A DNA stretch of 6,124 bases, from positions 1-6,124 of the forward strand of contig CAIYWM010000399.1 in assembly GCA_903929895.1 (NCBI GenBank). Reading direction: 5' to 3'. Position numbers and translations under genes: made by a program. This DNA is from an uncultured Alphaproteobacteria bacterium. Its GTDB lineage: Bacteria; Pseudomonadota; Alphaproteobacteria; Reyranellales; Reyranellaceae. Under the pieces are notes generated by a model. The model saw only the letters and a program-made list of their open reading frames with translations, did no database searches and was not told the origin of the DNA. Of this stretch, positions 1 to 5,820 are shown one piece after another; position 1 is the stretch's first letter; the number at the start of each line of letters is the position of its first letter.

Positions 1-99
1 GGCCGTGGAGGCGAGGTGCTGGGACGTGGAGACGACGTTCTCGGCGAAGACCGGCAGCTTCTTGGTCGAATAGGGAAAGTCGTACGTGAAAGACGGCAC
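1..99 (-). CDS. gamma-glutamyltransferase-family protein, N-terminal fragment
   Basis: Only the first 33 codons are in the window; the gene runs off the left edge. The translation begins VPSFTYDFPYSTKKLPVFAE and continues NVVSTSQHLASTA. This matches my recollection of the N terminus of bacterial gamma-glutamyltransferase (Ntn-hydrolase) family proteins, which read roughly fPYpSrRmPVfArNvVATSQPLAaqAG before a GGNAvDAA motif. Family members cleave or transfer gamma-glutamyl groups, for example from glutathione, after autoprocessing at a Thr that lies beyond this window. No signal peptide precedes the motif, so a cytoplasmic member is likely, unlike periplasmic Ggt. The start is a GTG at 97-99, chosen because AAAGGA lies 7 nt upstream and the homologous block begins immediately. 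It follows the stop of the upstream lipoprotein gene by 13 bp, suggesting one transcript. The call rests on a short segment; the catalytic region is not visible. Confidence 0.72.
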   Translation of the reverse strand, partial: MPSFTYDFPYSTKKLPVFAENVVSTSQHLASTA

Positions 100-106
100 C
101 TCGAAA

Positions 107-112
107 TCCTTT
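107..112 (-). promoter_or_regulatory. ribosome binding site deciding a GTG start
   Basis: The minus strand reads AAAGGA, then 7 nt, then GTG. This is a good Shine-Dalgarno at normal spacing and supports the GTG at 97-99 as the start of the gamma-glutamyltransferase-family gene. It lies in the short gap after the stop codon (113-115) of the preceding gene. Confidence 0.6.
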
Positions 113-784
113 CTACTTCTTCGAGGCCTGGAGGGCCTCGACGCGCGCCACAAAGCGTGGCGTCTGCAGGAACTGGCGATGATCCGTGGCGGTCTTGCCG
201 AACAGGCGGGAGAGATCGAACACGCCGGAGCCCGCGATCTCGCCCATCCGCCCGGAGATCGTCACCCTTTCGCCAAGCCGCAGGGTTTTTAGCGCCGCAA
301 CGGCCGCCTCGGAAAGGCCCGGCGGCGGCGTGGCACGCGATCGTGTGGAGAAAAAGTCGGTTACCGTGCCGGCAAAGGCCAGCGCCCAGTCGTTGAACGC
401 GTAGAGCGAAACCTGCCGGCCGATGTCGAAGGTCACGGCCACGGTCTGGGCGTTGCCCTCGATCTTCGTGAGCGTGCCGCACCAGTCGCTGAAGGCCCCG
501 ACCTTGTTGGCCAGAGCGACGCTCTGGCGCGCTGCCTCTTCGACCCGGAGCGGATTGTTGGAGGCGAGCGCCGGCTTGGCCAGTTCATGGAGCCCATCCA
601 GAAACGCCTTCTGCGCCGGATTGCGCTCATGGCAGGGCCGGTCGAAGCACCCGCCCAGCACGAGACCGGCGCCGCCGAACAGGAAGATTCGACGGAATAC
701 GTCCTCGCCGCCCACGCCAATGGGGGGAGAGGAAGGGGACCCGCGCGTCAGCGCGGGGGAGGTGAGGTGGGTCACGCGCCGCAT
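113..784 (-). CDS. predicted lipoprotein of unknown function
   Basis: I do not recognise a named family. From the ATG at 784 the product is 223 residues. Residues 30-46 read FRRIFLFGGAGLVLGGC: two arginines, a hydrophobic stretch and a lipobox-like LGGC, so Cys46 is the probable lipidation site and the mature protein would be anchored in the periplasm. The mature part has a helical region, then alternating hydrophobic strands around GTLTKIEG and LAFAGTVTDF, and later LRLGERVTISGRM; this pattern could be a small OB-like beta domain, but that is a guess. Start choice: ATG 784 (or GTG 787) has GAGG 5 nt upstream, but the first 23 codons are made of repeat-like GC-rich sequence. GTG at 713-715 would give a more normal 22-residue signal peptide but has no ribosome binding site. 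The mature protein is the same either way. It sits between the acyl-CoA ligase and a gamma-glutamyltransferase-family gene, all leftward. Confidence 0.7.
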   Translation of the reverse strand: MRRVTHLTSPALTRGSPSSPPIGVGGEDVFRRIFLFGGAGLVLGGCFDRPCHERNPAQKAFLDGLHELAKPALASNNPLRVEEAARQSVALANKVGAFSDWCGTLTKIEGNAQTVAVTFDIGRQVSLYAFNDWALAFAGTVTDFFSTRSRATPPPGLSEAAVAALKTLRLGERVTISGRMGEIAGSGVFDLSRLFGKTATDHRQFLQTPRFVARVEALQASKK

Positions 785-812
785 CACCCCCTCACCTTAC
801 CTCAATATGAGG
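721..812. repeat. hairpin-rich, probable dispersed intergenic repeat
   Basis: This strongly strand-biased tract is G-rich at 721-770 on the plus strand and then C-rich. It contains a perfect 7-bp hairpin at 740-757 (CCCGCGC, loop GTCA, GCGCGGG). An 8-bp inverted pair follows, AGGTGAGG at 760-767 with CCTCACCT at 790-797. A 5-bp hairpin (CCTCA, loop ATA, TGAGG) lies at 800-812, directly after the acyl-CoA ligase stop codon. The composition resembles short intergenic palindromic repeats I recall from GC-rich alphaproteobacterial genomes, but only one copy is in the window, so repetition in the genome is unproven. It overlaps the 5' end of the lipoprotein reading frame. Confidence 0.45.
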
Positions 813-813
813 A

Positions 814-2538
814 TCACGCCGCCTTCGACTGCGCCTTTGCACGCTCTTCTTCCTTGAGCTCCTTCTTCGATAGCTTGCCGACCGGGGTCTTGGGCAGCTC
901 CGGACGGATCTCGAGAGCGACCGGCATCTCGTGCTTGCCGATCTTGCCGTCGAGATGCTTCTTCAGCTCCTCGAAGGTGAGCGAGGCGCCGGGCTTCAGC
1001 TTGACGAAGACCTTGGGCGCTTCCTGGCGATAGGGATCGGGGATGCCGATCACGATCACCTCGTCGACCGCCGGATGCTCGTAGACGGCCTCCTCGATCA
1101 TGCGCGGATAGACGTTGTAGCCCGAGGAGATGATCAGGTCCTTCGAGCGGTCGACCAGATAGAGCCAGCCGTCGGCGTCCATGTAGCCCATGTCGCCGGT
1201 GCGCAGGCCCATCCAGTTGCTGGACGGATGGCGGAACAGCACCTTCTCCGTCTCTTCCGGCTTCTTCCAGTAGCCCTTCATGACCTGGGGGCCGATGATG
1301 CAGACTTCGCCGACATGCTCCTTGCCGGGCGGCAGCACCTTGTTGCCGTCCTCCATGTCGCGGATCTCGATCACGGTGCCGGGCATGGGCAGGCCGCACG
1401 AACCGACCCGGCGCACGCTCTTGTCGACCGGGCAGATCGCGCCCGTCGGCGAGGTCTCGGTGAGGCCATAACCCTCGATCAGCGTGGCGCCCGTCAGCTT
1501 CTCGAAGCTCTGCTGCACCTCGACGGGCAGGGGGGCGCCGCCCGACATGCAGATCTTGAGCGAGCTGAGGTCGAGTCCCTGCGCCTTGGGATGCTTGTTG
1601 ATCGCGGTGTAGAGCGTCGGCACGCCCGGCAGGAAGGTGGGCTTCTTCTTGGCGAGATCGGCGACGATCATGTCGATGTCGGGCCGCGGATAGAGGATCA
1701 GCTGGTTGCCGTTGCGCACCGCGCCCAGCATGATTCCCGACAGGGCGTAGATGTGGAACAGCGGCAGCACGCACACGACCTTCTCGGTGCCGGGCTTCGT
1801 GTAGGGCGTCGTCCAGGCTTGGCCCTGGCTCATTGCCGCCATGACGCAGCCGTGCATCAGCATCGCCGCCTTGGGCAGGCCGGTCGTGCCGCCGGTGTAC
1901 TGGAGGATCGCCACCTCGTCCCACAGGTTGTCGCTAGCGGGCTTGTGGGGCGTGTACTTGCCATCGTTCGCCAGCAGGTCCTTGAACGACATGTGCCAGT
2001 CGTCGCGCGGCCAGGCCGACAGGTCCTTCTTCTTGGCGATCGGATAGAGCCAGTTCTTGGGCCAGGGCAGGTAGTCGGCGATCGAGCCCACGATCAGCTT
2101 CTTCAGCCGGGTCTTGCCGCGCATCGCGGCCATCTTCGGGTAGAGCGCGGTGACGTCCAGCGTCACCAGGATGTCGGTTTCCGAATCGCCGATCTTGAAC
2201 TCGAGTTCGCGCGCAGCGTCGAGCGGCGAGTAGTTGACCACGCGTCCACCGGCCTTCAGCACACCGAAGAAGGCGATGATGTAGTGCGGCGTGTTGGGCA
2301 GATAGAGGCCGACATTGACGCCGGGCTTCACGCCGAGCTTCTGGAAGCCGGCGGCCGCCCGGTCGGAGGCCTCCTTGTAGTCCCGGAACGTCATCACCTT
2401 GTCGAGGAAGTCGGTGAAGGGCCGGTCACCGTACCGGGCGCAGCTTTCCTCGAAGCTCTGATGGATCGTCATCCTGGGCACGTCGAGTTCCCACTTCACG
2501 CCCGGCGGATAGCTCTTTTCCCACACGTAGTTCGACAT
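814..2538 (-). CDS. long-chain fatty acid/dicarboxylate-CoA ligase (AMP-forming)
   Basis: A 574-residue ANL-superfamily adenylating enzyme that activates a carboxylic acid with ATP to an acyl-AMP and then forms the acyl-CoA thioester. It is cytoplasmic or peripheral to the membrane, feeding beta-oxidation or lipid synthesis. The motifs are in canonical order: P-loop YTGGTTGLPK (214-223), GYGLTET (356-362), RTGD (446-449), DRSKDLIISSGYNVYP (463-478) and a C-terminal TPVGKLSKKEL whose Lys555 is the expected adenylation lysine. Length and motif spacing fit FadD and PimA-type pimeloyl/long-chain ligases; the chain length or dicarboxylate preference cannot be read from sequence. The hinge segment reads YPRMIEE, where many relatives have YPREIEE. 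Start: ATG 2538 (MSNYVWEKSYPPG) is preferred over an in-frame ATG 21 nt upstream, because GGAGG at 2549-2553 lies between them, 10 nt before 2538. The gene follows the GNAT gene by 49 bp and precedes the lipoprotein gene. Confidence 0.93.
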   Translation of the reverse strand: MSNYVWEKSYPPGVKWELDVPRMTIHQSFEESCARYGDRPFTDFLDKVMTFRDYKEASDRAAAGFQKLGVKPGVNVGLYLPNTPHYIIAFFGVLKAGGRVVNYSPLDAARELEFKIGDSETDILVTLDVTALYPKMAAMRGKTRLKKLIVGSIADYLPWPKNWLYPIAKKKDLSAWPRDDWHMSFKDLLANDGKYTPHKPASDNLWDEVAILQYTGGTTGLPKAAMLMHGCVMAAMSQGQAWTTPYTKPGTEKVVCVLPLFHIYALSGIMLGAVRNGNQLILYPRPDIDMIVADLAKKKPTFLPGVPTLYTAINKHPKAQGLDLSSLKICMSGGAPLPVEVQQSFEKLTGATLIEGYGLTETSPTGAICPVDKSVRRVGSCGLPMPGTVIEIRDMEDGNKVLPPGKEHVGEVCIIGPQVMKGYWKKPEETEKVLFRHPSSNWMGLRTGDMGYMDADGWLYLVDRSKDLIISSGYNVYPRMIEEAVYEHPAVDEVIVIGIPDPYRQEAPKVFVKLKPGASLTFEELKKHLDGKIGKHEMPVALEIRPELPKTPVGKLSKKELKEEERAKAQSKAA

Positions 2539-2561
2539 TTTTGGAGTTCCTCCCTGCATCG

Positions 2562-2591
2562 ACTATGCGAGGCAGCAAGCGGGAGGGTCAA
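2562..2591 (-). promoter_or_regulatory. candidate sigma70-like promoter for the acyl-CoA ligase
   Basis: The minus strand reads TTGACC (2586-2591), an 18-nt spacer and CATAGT (2562-2567), about 24 bp before the acyl-CoA ligase start. The -35 matches consensus at 5 of 6 positions and the -10 at 4 of 6. The site overlaps the stop codon of the GNAT gene, so the ligase could be transcribed independently of it. The motif is weak and could occur by chance. Confidence 0.3.
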
Positions 2592-3337
2592 GAAGCTGGT
2601 GGGATCAGGTACTCGTACTCGTAGACCGTGCGGAACCCCTGCGCCGCATAGAGCGGCATGGCCGCGGCATTGGTCGCGACCACCTGCAGGTAGGCGAAGC
2701 GTGCTCCCTTTTGCCAGGCCCAGGCGTAGAGGCTTTCGGTGACGCGCCGCGCCAGACCCTGGCGTCGCGCCTCGGGCATGACCAGCACGTCGAACAGACC
2801 CATGTGATCGCCCTCGACGGCGCCGATCGCCATGGCCATGGGGCGACCCTCGTGCTGGACGAAGGCGAAGCCGGCGGGCTGGGCAATGGCCCGCAGCATC
2901 CGTTCCATGGTTTCGCGATGCTCCGGTCTCACCGGGCTGTGAACGGCGAAGGCCTCGATCCAGGCGGGAGAAGGACCAGGGGAAATCTCGACGGCGGGAT
3001 CGGCCCGAAAACCGTCATGCAGCGGGCAACGCTGAAGCAGGCTGCGCTCGATCGGCTCATAGCCTCGCGCCTTCAGCTGATCGGCCATCTCGACCGGCGC
3101 CAGGGGCGTGAGGCGCCAGACCGGCCGGCATTTGCGTTCGCGAAAGGGCGCCTCGACGGCTTCGATATCAGTTGAAGTAAAAACATCTAGTGCATTGATC
3201 GAATTGGCTCTTTTTGTGTAGCCACCTGAGAAGCGCAGATGCCATCCCTGAACGTCGTGGCTCTCCAGCGCCCGCCAGCCGCGGAAGGCGAGCCGTTCGA
3301 GGCGACGGACCTCATCCAAATTCTTAGGAGATGACAT
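2588..3337 (-). CDS. GNAT-family N-acetyltransferase
   Basis: A 249-residue acetyl-CoA-dependent acyltransferase of the Gcn5-related superfamily; the acceptor (amine, amino acid or protein N terminus) is unknown. The C-terminal half carries the hallmarks: motif A VLVMPEARRQGLARR (184-198, the acetyl-CoA pyrophosphate loop RRxGxA) and motif B-like NAAAMPLYAAQGF (223-235, with the usual Asn and Tyr before the GF turn). The N-terminal half contains GWHLRFSGGYTKRANS (31-46), a signature of a two-lobed GNAT subgroup whose first lobe is a degenerate GNAT-like domain. The protein is soluble, with no signal peptide. Start ATG 3337 has only a weak AGAGA upstream. The first fifth of the gene uses AT-ending codons far more than its neighbours, notably residues 36-60. 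It is divergent from the DUF2272 gene across a 60-bp gap and lies 49 bp upstream of the acyl-CoA ligase. Confidence 0.9.
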   Translation of the reverse strand: MSSPKNLDEVRRLERLAFRGWRALESHDVQGWHLRFSGGYTKRANSINALDVFTSTDIEAVEAPFRERKCRPVWRLTPLAPVEMADQLKARGYEPIERSLLQRCPLHDGFRADPAVEISPGPSPAWIEAFAVHSPVRPEHRETMERMLRAIAQPAGFAFVQHEGRPMAMAIGAVEGDHMGLFDVLVMPEARRQGLARRVTESLYAWAWQKGARFAYLQVVATNAAAMPLYAAQGFRTVYEYEYLIPPAS

Positions 3338-3397
3338 GGTGCGTGGTCTCTGTTAGAGTAAAGTCCAATAATAACATAAAGTTATTTTACGAACTGC
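3338..3397. promoter_or_regulatory. AT-rich divergent promoter region with an inverted repeat
   Basis: This 60-bp gap lies between the starts of the leftward GNAT gene and the rightward DUF2272 gene, so both promoters probably lie here or just inside the genes. It is markedly AT-rich in a GC-rich window. AATAAC (3370-3375), a 5-nt spacer and GTTATT (3381-3386) form an inverted repeat. It is framed more loosely by GTAAA (3358-3362) and TTTAC (3386-3390). TATTAT on the minus strand (3368-3373) matches a -10 box at 5 of 6 positions for the GNAT gene, but no convincing -35 pairs with it. The dyad is a candidate operator; no regulator is identifiable. Confidence 0.45.
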
Positions 3398-4198
3398 ATG
3401 TCGCGCATGAAGTCTGACCCCCTCGATGTCGGCTTTCGCGTTTGCTGGCAGCCCTCCGGTCGTTCCTTTTGTTTCCCGACCGGTCAGCGGCTGCCAGCAC
3501 TCCTTTCGCTCGTCCTGGTGCTGGCACTTGCTCTGGCCGGATGTGGAGGGGGCGGGGCGGGTACCGACGACCGGCCACCCAGCGACAAGGTCGCCTATAC
3601 GGCCTGGAAGGAATGGACCAGGTTCGGCCGCGCCACCGTCGTCTTTGGCGGGCAGGCCAACGGCTACACCAACCGTTACGGCATGACCGAGCGCAGCGAG
3701 CCCCTGTCCAGTCGCGTAGGTGAGTATTGGGGCGCCTGCGGCAGGCCGCAGTGGAACGGAACTTCCGACAAGCCGTGGTCCGGCGCCTTCGTCACATGGG
3801 TGATGGTCCAGTCGGGCTATAGCGCCTCGCAGTTTCCGCGCGAGGGGCGCCACGGCAGCTATCTGGCCTCGCTGTACGATCGCGAGCGCGCGTCGCGCAG
3901 CGCGCCGTTCCTGCTCCATTCGCCGAGCGAGTACTCGCCCAAGCCGGGCGACCTCGTCTGTTCGGGCTCCGCCGGTCCGACCTGGCGCCATGCCGACCCG
4001 CGCACCGCCCACCGCCGCATCGACAACACGGCCGCGCATTGCGACATCGTCACCGAAGTGCGCGGCGGCTACGTCCACGCGATCGGCGGCAATGTGAAGG
4101 ACAGCGTGGCGATGAGCCTCTTCCCCGTCGACTCGCGCGGCCGCCTGATGAACGTGTCGGGCCGGCCGTGGCTCCTCGTCGTCGAAAAGCGCGGCTGA
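3398..4198 (+). CDS. DUF2272-domain lipoprotein, putative papain-fold cell-wall protein
   Basis: A 266-residue predicted lipoprotein. A basic N-terminal stretch, the hydrophobic run LPALLSLVLVLALALAG (32-48) and lipobox LAGC give Cys49 as the lipid anchor. A Gly-rich linker follows, then a domain I assign to DUF2272 from memory of that family. Its motif order parallels NlpC/P60 and CHAP hydrolases: PWSGAFVTWV (126-135, the nucleophile helix), RHGSY (151-155), KPGDLVC (182-188), AHCDIVTEV (213-221, His214 at the catalytic-His position) and AIGGNVKDSV (228-237). Those hydrolases have Cys in the first motif (CSGF or PWCAAF); here it is Ser128, so activity on peptidoglycan is uncertain. Conserved Cys188 and Cys215 could pair or act otherwise. 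The 31-residue n-region is long and no ribosome binding site is evident at ATG 3398 or ATG 3407. It is divergent from the GNAT gene and tail-to-tail with the GMC gene, leaving 6 bp. A paralogue lies at 5820-6124. Confidence 0.82.
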   Translation: MSRMKSDPLDVGFRVCWQPSGRSFCFPTGQRLPALLSLVLVLALALAGCGGGGAGTDDRPPSDKVAYTAWKEWTRFGRATVVFGGQANGYTNRYGMTERSEPLSSRVGEYWGACGRPQWNGTSDKPWSGAFVTWVMVQSGYSASQFPREGRHGSYLASLYDRERASRSAPFLLHSPSEYSPKPGDLVCSGSAGPTWRHADPRTAHRRIDNTAAHCDIVTEVRGGYVHAIGGNVKDSVAMSLFPVDSRGRLMNVSGRPWLLVVEKRG

Positions 4199-4204
4199 GG
4201 CGGT

Positions 4205-5809
4205 TTAGTTCGTCATTCCCGCCGCGTGCATGATCGCGGCGGTGCGCTCGGCGAGCATGATGGTGGGCGCGTTGGTGTTGCCGCCGATCAGGGTCGGCAT
4301 GACCGACGCATCGACCACGCGTAGCCCTTCGACCCCGTGCACCAGCAGCTTGTCGTCGACCACCGCCATGGGATCGCTGGCCGGACCCATCTTGCAGGTG
4401 CCGACCGGATGATAGATCGTCTCGCACTTCGCGCGGATCCACTGTTCGATCTCCGCGTCGGTCTTCACAGCTGCGCCCGGCCCGAGCTCGTCGGCGCGGT
4501 AAGGGTCGAGGCCCGACTGGGCGAGGATGTCGCGGCCCATCTTCACGCCGGCGATCAGCGTGTCGAGGTCCTGGCGTTCGCTGAGATAGTTCGCATCGAT
4601 CAGCGGATGCTCCTTCGGGTCCTTGCTGCGCAGCCGGATCGTGCCCTTGCTCTCGGGCCGGAGCGTGCAGACGTGAAGGCTGTAGCCATCCCGGTTCAGG
4701 CGCGTCCGGCCATGGTCCATCACCAGCACGGGCAGGAAATGGAGCTGAATGTCGGGCGCCGTGAGGCCGGGCCGTGTCCGCAGAAAGCCGCCCGACTCGG
4801 CGATCGGGGAGGTGCCGGGCCCCTTCTTGTTCACGACATACTGGTAGAGCGAGGCCAGCTTGTTGGCGCGATCATACGTATCTCGGGTCTTGCAGAACTG
4901 CAGCAGCGACGCGTCGAGATGGTCCTGCAGGTTGGCGCCGACGCCGGGCAGGTCGTGCAACGGCCGGATGCCGATCGACTTCAGGTGATCGGCCGGGCCA
5001 ATGCCCGACAGCATCATGAGCTGCGGCGAGTTGACGGCGCCGCCGCACAGGATGATCTCGCGGGTGACTCGGGCGACCTCGTCGCGGCCGTTCAGCGTGT
5101 AGCGCACGCCCATGGCGCGGTTCTGGTCGAAGATGATGCGCTCGGTGAGTGCACCGGTGACGACCTCGAGATGGGCGCCGCTGTTGGCGACCGCCGGACG
5201 GAGATAGGCGCTCGCGGCGCTCCAGCGCTGCTTGTTCTTCTGCGTCACCTGGTAGAGCCCGACGCCATCCTGCTCGGCGCCGTTGAAGTCCTTGTTGCGC
5301 TTGTGTCCAGCCTGCTCGGCGGCCTTGAGGAAGGCCTCGTTGAGCTTGCTGGGATCGACCTGGTCGGCGACGTTCAGCGGACCGCCGGTGCCGTGGAAGG
5401 CATCGGCGCCGCGCTCGTTGTTCTCCGACTTCTTGAAGTAGGGCAGCACGTCCTCATAGGACCAGCCCTCGTTGCCGAGTTGCCGCCAGTGGTCGTAGTC
5501 CGAGGCGTGGCCGCGAACATAGAGCATCGCGTTGATCGAGGAGGAGCCGCCCAGCGTCTTGCCGCGCGGCCAGTACATGCGGCGATCGTTGCAGTGCTTC
5601 TGCGGCGTCGTCTCGTAGTGCCAGTTGTAGGCGTTCTTCTCGCCCAGCGAAGCGAAACCGGCGGGCATCTTCAGCAGGAACGACTTGTCGGGACCCCCGG
5701 CCTCGAGGACCAGGATGCGAAGCTTGGGCCGTTCCCAGGCGAGTCGCGCGGCGAGGGCGCAACCGGCCGAGCCGGCACCGACGATAATATAGTCGTAGAG
5801 CGAAGACAT
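4205..5809 (-). CDS. GMC-family FAD-dependent oxidoreductase (choline/alcohol dehydrogenase-like)
   Basis: A 534-residue glucose-methanol-choline family flavoenzyme that oxidises an alcohol to an aldehyde or ketone through FAD, passing electrons to a membrane carrier or other acceptor. Visible elements: Rossmann loop GAGSAG (11-16) with Glu36 at the end of the second strand (LVLEAGG) for FAD ribose; GMC signature 1 around RGKTLGGSSSINAMLYVRG (82-100); signature 2 around GGAVNSPQLMMLSGIG (256-271); catalytic His467 in YHPVGTCKMG; and Asn511 in IGGNTNAP. Length and motifs fit the BetA/AlkJ branch. The substrate cannot be told from sequence, so choline is only one option and no betB or betI neighbour is seen. 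There is no signal peptide. ATG 5809 is chosen because AAGGAAGG lies just upstream and the FAD motif starts at residue 8. The frame stays open 62 codons further up, but that stretch is the coding region of the upstream DUF2272 gene. Ten bp separate the two genes, suggesting translational coupling. Confidence 0.95.
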   Translation of the reverse strand: MSSLYDYIIVGAGSAGCALAARLAWERPKLRILVLEAGGPDKSFLLKMPAGFASLGEKNAYNWHYETTPQKHCNDRRMYWPRGKTLGGSSSINAMLYVRGHASDYDHWRQLGNEGWSYEDVLPYFKKSENNERGADAFHGTGGPLNVADQVDPSKLNEAFLKAAEQAGHKRNKDFNGAEQDGVGLYQVTQKNKQRWSAASAYLRPAVANSGAHLEVVTGALTERIIFDQNRAMGVRYTLNGRDEVARVTREIILCGGAVNSPQLMMLSGIGPADHLKSIGIRPLHDLPGVGANLQDHLDASLLQFCKTRDTYDRANKLASLYQYVVNKKGPGTSPIAESGGFLRTRPGLTAPDIQLHFLPVLVMDHGRTRLNRDGYSLHVCTLRPESKGTIRLRSKDPKEHPLIDANYLSERQDLDTLIAGVKMGRDILAQSGLDPYRADELGPGAAVKTDAEIEQWIRAKCETIYHPVGTCKMGPASDPMAVVDDKLLVHGVEGLRVVDASVMPTLIGGNTNAPTIMLAERTAAIMHAAGMTN

Positions 5810-5812
5810 TGT

Positions 5813-5820
5813 CCTTCCTT
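5813..5820 (-). promoter_or_regulatory. ribosome binding site of the GMC gene, overlapping upstream stop
   Basis: The minus strand reads TGAAGGAAGGACAATG. The last base of the TGA that ends the DUF2272 gene (5820-5822) begins the AAGGAAGG Shine-Dalgarno for the GMC start at 5807-5809. This fixes the GMC start and implies ribosomes finishing the first gene can reload on the second. Confidence 0.65.

Noticed and set aside
740..757. GC-rich hairpin as an intrinsic terminator for the acyl-CoA ligase
   Set aside because: On the minus strand the stem is followed by a C-rich tract rather than a run of T, so it does not fit a Rho-independent terminator.
931..2742. A 603-codon open frame on the plus strand opposite the acyl-CoA ligase
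   Set aside because: Its composition is the Arg/His/Asp/Val/Leu-rich kind typical of the complement of a high-GC gene. No motif is visible, and the minus-strand frame carries complete ANL motifs.
3353..4078. A 241-codon minus-strand open frame opposite the plus-strand DUF2272 gene
   Set aside because: The plus-strand product has a lipobox and family motifs shared with a paralogue; the minus-strand translation has neither.
4205..5809. Naming the GMC enzyme betA (choline dehydrogenase)
   Set aside because: The motifs fit the BetA/AlkJ branch in general, but no betaine aldehyde dehydrogenase, BetI regulator or choline transporter is nearby to specify choline.
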